64,000 nucleotides of DNA, from contig OY969771.1 in NCBI GenBank assembly GCA_963702925.1, forward strand, positions 1,178,001 to 1,242,000. The letters are read 5' to 3'. The position numbers and the translations under genes were made by a program. Under the pieces are notes generated by a model. It saw only the letters and a list, made by a program, of their open reading frames with translations. It had not been told where the DNA came from and made no database searches. The stretch comes from CAIKMD01 sp963702925 (GTDB taxonomy: Bacteria; Pseudomonadota; Alphaproteobacteria; ATCC43930; CGMCC-115725). Numbering within the stretch: position 1 is the stretch's first letter; the number at the start of each line of letters is the position of its first letter. Below are positions 59,590 to 64,000 of this stretch, piece by piece.

Positions 59590-59601
59590 CAATTAGTCCC
59601 A
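59567..59601 (+). promoter_or_regulatory. MraZ box: four direct repeats at a 10-bp period
   Basis: CCCCA (59567-59571) and TCCCA at 59577-59581, 59587-59591 and 59597-59601, with 5-base spacers. On the other strand these read TGGGN repeats spaced by 5 bases, the known MraZ operator. It overlaps the candidate promoter, so MraZ autorepression of the cluster is likely. Confidence 0.8.
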
Positions 59602-59683
59602 TCTGCAGGGGCCGAGCATTGCGGCGGGTGCGCGGCGCCGGGGCGTGACGCGGGACGTCGCGGGGAAGACTGGGGTGCCTGCG

Positions 59684-60163
59684 GTGGCGTTGTTTTTGTC
59701 CACGTTTATCAACAAGATAGATAGCAAGGGCCGAGTTTCGGTCCCGGCCAGTTTTCGTTCCGCCCTGACCAACCAAGCGTTCAGCGGCTTCATCGCGTAT
59801 CGCGCGATCAAATTCCCGGCCCTTGAAGCCAGCAGCATCGAGCACCTCGAAGATCTGACGGCTCGGATTGCCGCGCTCCCCGAGCTTTCCGATGACCGCG
59901 ACGCGCTGAGCTCGATCATGTCTGATTCTCACCAGCTCGCGTTCGACAGCGAAGGCAGAATCATACTCCCGCATTTCCTGGCTGAATATGTCGGAATTGC
60001 CGGAAGCGTCGCCTTTGTCGGCCTTGGCCGCACCTTCCAGATTTGGGAGCCCGAGCGCTTCAAGACCCACCAGGAAGAGATGCGCGAACGCATCCGCCAG
60101 CGCGGCCTCACCGTGCCGACCCTGCAAGCGAACGCCTCGAGCAACAACGGGGCACCGAAATGA
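59684..60163 (+). CDS. mraZ: Division-cluster transcriptional regulator MraZ
   Basis: 159 residues from GTG 59684 (VALFLSTFINKIDSKGRVSV), chosen to match the conserved family start; GTG 59675 and the furthest 59645 are possible. Two AbrB-like halves each with a DxxGR motif: KIDSKGRVSVPASFR and AFDSEGRIILPHFLA. MraZ forms a ring that represses the dcw operon, probably at the box described above. Overlaps rsmH by 4 nt (ATGA). Confidence 0.95.
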   Translation: MALFLSTFINKIDSKGRVSVPASFRSALTNQAFSGFIAYRAIKFPALEASSIEHLEDLTARIAALPELSDDRDALSSIMSDSHQLAFDSEGRIILPHFLAEYVGIAGSVAFVGLGRTFQIWEPERFKTHQEEMRERIRQRGLTVPTLQANASSNNGAPK

Positions 60164-61101
60164 GCGCGCCGCAGACGCACATCCCGGTGCTGCTGGCCGA
60201 TACGATCGCCGCCTTGGCGCCGCATGATGGCGGGCTCTATCTCGACGGCACTTTCGGCGGCGGCGGCTATACCGAAGCCTTGCTGCGTTCATCCGATTGC
60301 CGCGTGGTTGCGCTCGATCGCGACCCCGAAGCGGTCCGCCGCGGCGAAGTATTGGAGCAGCTTTATCGCGGCCGCCTCACTCTGGTCGAAGGCCGGTTTT
60401 CCGAAATGGAAAAGCTGCTGCAGCCACTCGGCATCTCGCAGCTTGCCGGCGTCGCACTCGATCTCGGCGTGTCCTCGCAGCAGCTCGACGATCCAGCGCG
60501 CGGATTTTCCTTCCGCGGCGACGGGCCGCTCGATATGCGCATGGGCGCTTCCGGCCAATCGGCCGCCGATCTGGTCAATTCCGCATCGGAAACCGAGCTC
60601 GCCGCGATCATCCGCGACTATGGCGAGGAGCGCTTCGCGCGCCGTATCGCACGCGCCATCGTCGCCGCGCGCCCGCTGACTCGCACCGCCGAGCTTGCCG
60701 CACTCATCCGCCGCGTGGTGCCGGAATCGGGCGAGATCGATCCCGCCACCCGAACCTTCCAGGCGCTGCGCATCGCCGTGAACGAAGAGCTCGACGAGCT
60801 CGACCGCGGCCTCGCCGCCGCCGAAAGGATGCTGGAGCCGGGCGGACGTCTGGCGGTCGTCGCCTTTCATTCGCTCGAGGACCGCCGCGTCAAATCCTTC
60901 CTGCGCGAGCGCTGCGGCGCGGCGCCGAAGACCAGCCGCCATTTGCCCGGCACGCGCGAAACCGTGCCGAGCTTTCGCCTTATCAACCGCAAGCCCGTGA
61001 TGCCGAGCGCCGCCGAGATCGCGCGCAATCCCCGCGCCCGCTCGGCGCGGCTGCGCGCCGCCGAGCGGACCCCCGCGCCGGTCTGGGAAGAAGCCGCATG
61101 A
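60160..61101 (+). CDS. rsmH: 16S rRNA m4C1402 methyltransferase RsmH (MraW)
   Basis: 313 residues from ATG 60160 (MSAPQTHIPVLLADTIAALA). SAM-binding GLYLDGTFGGGGYTEALLRS and VVALDRDPEAVRRGE; middle VALDLGVSSQQLDDPARGFS then GPLDMRMGASGQSAADLVN; C-terminal LAVVAFHSLEDRRVKSFLRE. It methylates N4 of C1402 in the ribosomal P site. Overlaps ftsL by 4 nt. Confidence 0.97.
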   Translation: MSAPQTHIPVLLADTIAALAPHDGGLYLDGTFGGGGYTEALLRSSDCRVVALDRDPEAVRRGEVLEQLYRGRLTLVEGRFSEMEKLLQPLGISQLAGVALDLGVSSQQLDDPARGFSFRGDGPLDMRMGASGQSAADLVNSASETELAAIIRDYGEERFARRIARAIVAARPLTRTAELAALIRRVVPESGEIDPATRTFQALRIAVNEELDELDRGLAAAERMLEPGGRLAVVAFHSLEDRRVKSFLRERCGAAPKTSRHLPGTRETVPSFRLINRKPVMPSAAEIARNPRARSARLRAAERTPAPVWEEAA

Positions 61102-61502
61102 TCCGCCCCGCCACAATCGTCTGGCTCATTCTCGTCGCCGTCGTCGGCTATGCGATGTTCCAAGTGAAGTATGAGGTCATCGCGCAGGAAGACACGCTCG
61201 CGCATCTCAACAAGCAGATCGCCGACGGGCGCGAGCAAATCCGCGTCCTCGACGCCGAGTGGAGTTATCTCACGCGGCCGGACCGCCTCAGCCATCTCGC
61301 GACGCGCTATCTCGATTTGGCGCCGATCGGCGCCGCGCAGATTCTCGATCTCGGCGCAATACCGGAACGCCCCGGCGCGGCGCAGGCCTTGGTTTCGGCG
61401 CGCGATCCGGCATCTTCGCTCCAGACCCTGACGGCCCAGACCGGCTTGGCGCAGCTCGCCAAGCCCGGCATCGCCGCCGTCAACCCGAGTGCCCAGCCAT
61501 GA
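61098..61502 (+). CDS. ftsL: Cell-division protein FtsL
   Basis: 134 residues: N-terminal membrane helix (PATIVWLILVAVVGYAMFQV) then a short coiled-coil (AHLNKQIADGREQIRVLDAE) and the conserved WSYLTRPDRLSHLATRYLDL. FtsL with FtsB and FtsQ activates septal FtsWI. The C-terminal 40 residues are Ala-rich and variable. Overlaps ftsI by 4 nt (ATGA). Confidence 0.92.
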   Translation: MIRPATIVWLILVAVVGYAMFQVKYEVIAQEDTLAHLNKQIADGREQIRVLDAEWSYLTRPDRLSHLATRYLDLAPIGAAQILDLGAIPERPGAAQALVSARDPASSLQTLTAQTGLAQLAKPGIAAVNPSAQP

Positions 61503-63247
61503 AAACGAGTGCGCCGAGCGAGTTCAATCCTTGTCGTCCGCGTCATTTCCGGCCGGGGCCCTGCGGCCCCGCCCCCGAGGAAGGCCCGGTCAAACAGCTG
61601 CTCGAGACGAGCCATACGCGTCTCATCATCACCGGCTTCCTGTTTTGCCTCGCCTTCGTGGTGATCGGCGCAAGGCTCGTCGAGGTCGCTGGCTTCAAAG
61701 CAGGCGATGCGCGTCAAGCCCGCAATCTTCCTGCCGCCAAGATCGAAACCAGCCGCGCCGACATTCGCGACCGCAACGGTGTGTTGCTCGCAACCACCTT
61801 GCAGGTGCCGTCGCTTTACGCCAATCCGAAAGAAGTGCAAGGCGCGCGCGACGCCGCGCACAAGCTCGCCCAAATCCTGCCGGATCTCAACGAAGGCGAG
61901 GTTTATGCCAAGCTTACGTCGGATAAGAGCTTCATCTGGCTGAAGCGCCGCCTAACCCCGCGCCAGCAAGACGCCATCAACCGTCTCGGCATTCCGGGCC
62001 TGGAATTCCAGCCGGAAGATCAGCGCCTTTATCCGCAGGGCGACGCGGTGGCGCATATCGTCGGCTATGCCGGCGTCGACAATAAGGGCTTGGCGGGCAT
62101 CGAGCGCGGCTTCGACGATGTGCTGCGCAGCCGGCACCAGCCGCTCGATCTGTCGGTCGACCTGCGCATTCAATCGATCCTGCGCGACGAGATCGCGCGC
62201 CAGATGGCCGAGTTCCGCGCGATCGGCGGCAGCGGCATCATCATGGACGTGAACACGGGCGAAGTTTTGGCGCTGGTCTCGCTGCCGGATTTCGATCCCA
62301 ACAACCCCACCGCAACGCCCTCCGCCGATCTCTTCAATCGCGTCACGCTCGGCACCTACGAGATCGGCTCGGTCTTCAAGATCTTCACCACGGCGATGGC
62401 GCTCGACGCGCACGTCACCTCGATGACCGGCGGCTATGACGCGACCAATCCGATCAAGATCGGCCGCTTCACAATTCACGACGATCACGCGCAACGGCGC
62501 TGGCTGTCGGTGCCGGAAATTTTCATGTACTCTTCCAATATCGGCGCGGCCAAGATGGCGCTCGATGTCGGCGGCGATCGCCAACGCGATTTCCTCGCCA
62601 AGCTCGGCTTGCTGAAAGCGCCGAATTTCGAATTGCCCGAGGTCGCGGCGCCGCTTGTTCCGACAATCTGGCGGCCGGTCAACACGATGACCATCGGTTT
62701 CGGCCACGGCATTTCGGTCAGCCCGCTGCAGATCGCGACCGCGGTCAGCGCCGTGGTGAATGGCGGCGTGCTGCACCGCGCCACCTTGCTGAAGCTGCAG
62801 CCGGGCGAGCCGGCGTCGGGCCAACAAGTGCTGTCGCCCGAAACCTCGATCGAGATGCGCAAGCTCTTGCGGCTAGTGGTGGAAAAGGGCACCGGCAAGC
62901 TCGCCGAGGCGCCCGGCTATCTCGTCGGCGGCAAAACCGGCACGGCCGAGAAGGTTTCCGGCCGCGGCTACAATACGCATTCGCTGATATCGTCCTTCGC
63001 CGGCGTTTTCCCGATCAACGATCCGCGCTACTTCGTCATGATCTCGCTCGACGAGCCGCATGGCGACGCCAAATCGGCGGGCTACGCCACCGGCGGCTGG
63101 GTGGCGGCGCCCGGCGTCGCGCGCACGGTCGAGCGCATGGCGCCCTTGGTCGGAATCCAACCGATCGACGAAGACTCGCCCGACATTCGCCGTAGTTTGA
63201 TGGTCACCTTGCCCACATTATCGGGGCGGAAATTTGCGGCTAACTGA
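61499..63247 (+). CDS. ftsI: Septal peptidoglycan transpeptidase FtsI (PBP3)
   Basis: 582 residues. Membrane helix about 42-62 (RLIITGFLFCLAFVVIGARL), class B N-terminal domain (NLPAAKIETSRADIRDRNGV), transpeptidase motifs: Ser291-Val-Phe-Lys (GSVFKIFTTAMAL), Ser-Ser-Asn (YSSNIGAAKMALDVGGD) and Lys-Thr-Gly (VGGKTGTAEKVSGR). It cross-links septal peptidoglycan, together with FtsW. The first 35 residues are a basic/proline-rich cytoplasmic extension. Confidence 0.96.
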   Translation: MKTSAPSEFNPCRPRHFRPGPCGPAPEEGPVKQLLETSHTRLIITGFLFCLAFVVIGARLVEVAGFKAGDARQARNLPAAKIETSRADIRDRNGVLLATTLQVPSLYANPKEVQGARDAAHKLAQILPDLNEGEVYAKLTSDKSFIWLKRRLTPRQQDAINRLGIPGLEFQPEDQRLYPQGDAVAHIVGYAGVDNKGLAGIERGFDDVLRSRHQPLDLSVDLRIQSILRDEIARQMAEFRAIGGSGIIMDVNTGEVLALVSLPDFDPNNPTATPSADLFNRVTLGTYEIGSVFKIFTTAMALDAHVTSMTGGYDATNPIKIGRFTIHDDHAQRRWLSVPEIFMYSSNIGAAKMALDVGGDRQRDFLAKLGLLKAPNFELPEVAAPLVPTIWRPVNTMTIGFGHGISVSPLQIATAVSAVVNGGVLHRATLLKLQPGEPASGQQVLSPETSIEMRKLLRLVVEKGTGKLAEAPGYLVGGKTGTAEKVSGRGYNTHSLISSFAGVFPINDPRYFVMISLDEPHGDAKSAGYATGGWVAAPGVARTVERMAPLVGIQPIDEDSPDIRRSLMVTLPTLSGRKFAAN

Positions 63248-63251
63248 ACTC

Positions 63252-64000
63252 ATGGACGGTGGGAACGCCATTCGCTTCCCGGCGCAGGCCAGCGATCCTG
63301 AGATCGTCGGACTGACCGCCGATTCGCGCGCGGTGAAACCGGGATTCGTCTTTGCCGCACTTACCGGCAGCCGCGCGGACGGACGCCGCTTCATCGCCGA
63401 CGCCATCGCCAAGGGCGCGTCCGCCATCCTCACCGACGATCCGGGCGCGGCAGGCGAAACCGTGCCGGTAATCGCCGATGCCAATCCGCGGCGGCGTCTG
63501 GCTTTGATGGCGGCACGCTTCTACAGCCCCGCGCCCAAGACCATCGCCGCCGTCACGGGCACCAACGGCAAAACCTCGGTCACCGTGTTCCTGCGGCAGA
63601 TTTGGGCGAAGCTCGGTTTGCGCGCGGCGAGCTTCGGCACGATCGGGATTTTCGGGCCCGGGATCGAACGCGGCGGCAGCCTCACCACCCCGGACCCGGT
63701 GACGCTTCACCGCGAGCTCCACGAGCTTGCCGCCGCCGGTGTCGATCACGTCGCACTCGAAGCATCGAGCCACGGGCTCGACCAATACCGCCTCGACGGG
63801 CTGGCGTTGAAGGCCGCCGCCTTCACCAACCTCACCCGCGACCACCTCGACTATCACCGCGACATGGAAGCCTATTTCACCGCGAAGTCGCGGCTGTTCA
63901 CCGAGATTCTGCCGCCGGGCGCCACCGCCGTCTTCAACATCGATGCCAAGGAAACCGCGCGGCTTTCGATGCTGTGCCGCGCGCGCAACCAGCCGGTCCT
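63252..64000 (+). CDS. murE: UDP-MurNAc-L-Ala-D-Glu:meso-diaminopimelate ligase MurE (cut by the window edge)
   Basis: First 249 residues from ATG 63252. N-terminal substrate domain (IVGLTADSRAVKPGFVFAAL, then GSRADGRRFIADAIAKGA). ATP loop GTNGKTS at 103-109 in IAAVTGTNGKTSVTVFLRQI; TTPDPVTLHRELHELAAAG and DHVALEASSHGLDQYRLDGL; NLTRDHLDYHRDMEAYFTAK. It adds the third residue of the wall stem peptide. The specificity motif lies beyond the window. 4 nt after the ftsI stop; the ribosome site is weak. Confidence 0.95.
   Translation, partial: MDGGNAIRFPAQASDPEIVGLTADSRAVKPGFVFAALTGSRADGRRFIADAIAKGASAILTDDPGAAGETVPVIADANPRRRLALMAARFYSPAPKTIAAVTGTNGKTSVTVFLRQIWAKLGLRAASFGTIGIFGPGIERGGSLTTPDPVTLHRELHELAAAGVDHVALEASSHGLDQYRLDGLALKAAAFTNLTRDHLDYHRDMEAYFTAKSRLFTEILPPGATAVFNIDAKETARLSMLCRARNQPV

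Noticed and set aside
1..64000. CRISPR arrays, tRNA genes, rRNA genes, insertion sequences, prophage
   Set aside because: I read both strands for repeat-spacer units, tRNA ends and transposase motifs and found none; the gene content is that of conserved chromosome.

Overview
The window looks like chromosomal core DNA from a GC-rich free-living alphaproteobacterium. Four points support this: a CcrM-type adenine methyltransferase next to rnhB; an F0-only ATP synthase operon (I-a-c-b'-b) separate from F1; a yebC-ruvCAB-ybgC-tolQRAB-pal-cpoB block near zapA and 6S RNA; and an SMC protein beginning MHFAKLRLSGFKSFV. I cannot name the genus. I see no phage, insertion sequence, CRISPR array, rRNA or tRNA gene.

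Region 1 (1-10346, mostly minus strand) carries envelope and DNA-repair housekeeping genes. In transcription order these are a small coiled-coil gene, zapA, 6S RNA, a YmdB-type phosphoesterase, a LysE-type exporter, yebC, ruvC-ruvA-ruvB, ybgC, tolQ-tolR-tolA-tolB, pal and the start of cpoB. Many of the genes overlap by 4 nt, which suggests translational coupling. Two tandem terminators separate pal from cpoB.

Region 2 (10539-22579) starts with an unusual two-gene unit. A ParB-fold DNA-binding protein overlaps a membrane-anchored Sel1-repeat protein, and both carry the same 32-residue N-terminal module. Then follow ispE, a TPR lipoprotein, ETF-ubiquinone oxidoreductase, a family-4-like uracil-DNA glycosylase, a lytic transglycosylase, moaB, a PA0069-type radical SAM protein and an alpha/beta hydrolase.

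Region 3 (22675-35377) has a truncated BigR-like ArsR regulator in front of a TauE-type exporter, a SAM-hydroxide adenosyltransferase family protein, rnhB and ccrM (with a dense GANTC cluster upstream of its start), three tandem orphan substrate-binding proteins, mutY, a DUF721 gene, a DsbA-like oxidoreductase and smc.

Region 4 (35411-50075) holds the F0 operon, two LVIVD-repeat beta-propeller proteins, alanine dehydrogenase with an omega-aminotransferase (pyruvate/alanine exchange), small membrane proteins, an LhgO-like oxidase, a protein made of two complete ferritin-like di-iron domains fused head to tail, an HpnL-like membrane protein and an EamA exporter.

Region 5 (50072-58974) is a minus-strand catabolic-looking operon: MFS carrier, fused 5-oxoprolinase/hydantoinase, cyclase-family amidohydrolase and a TPR/ATP-grasp protein. 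An enoyl-CoA hydratase homologue and an AmpD-type amidase follow.

Region 6 (59007-64000) has RNase P RNA and then the division and cell-wall cluster mraZ-rsmH-ftsL-ftsI-murE. A four-repeat MraZ box overlaps a candidate sigma-70 promoter. The most notable candidates for new biology are the ParB/Sel1 pair, the duplicated di-iron protein, the ATP-grasp operon and the GANTC cluster at ccrM. No stretch over 300 bases lacks a gene; the larger gaps are described in individual entries.
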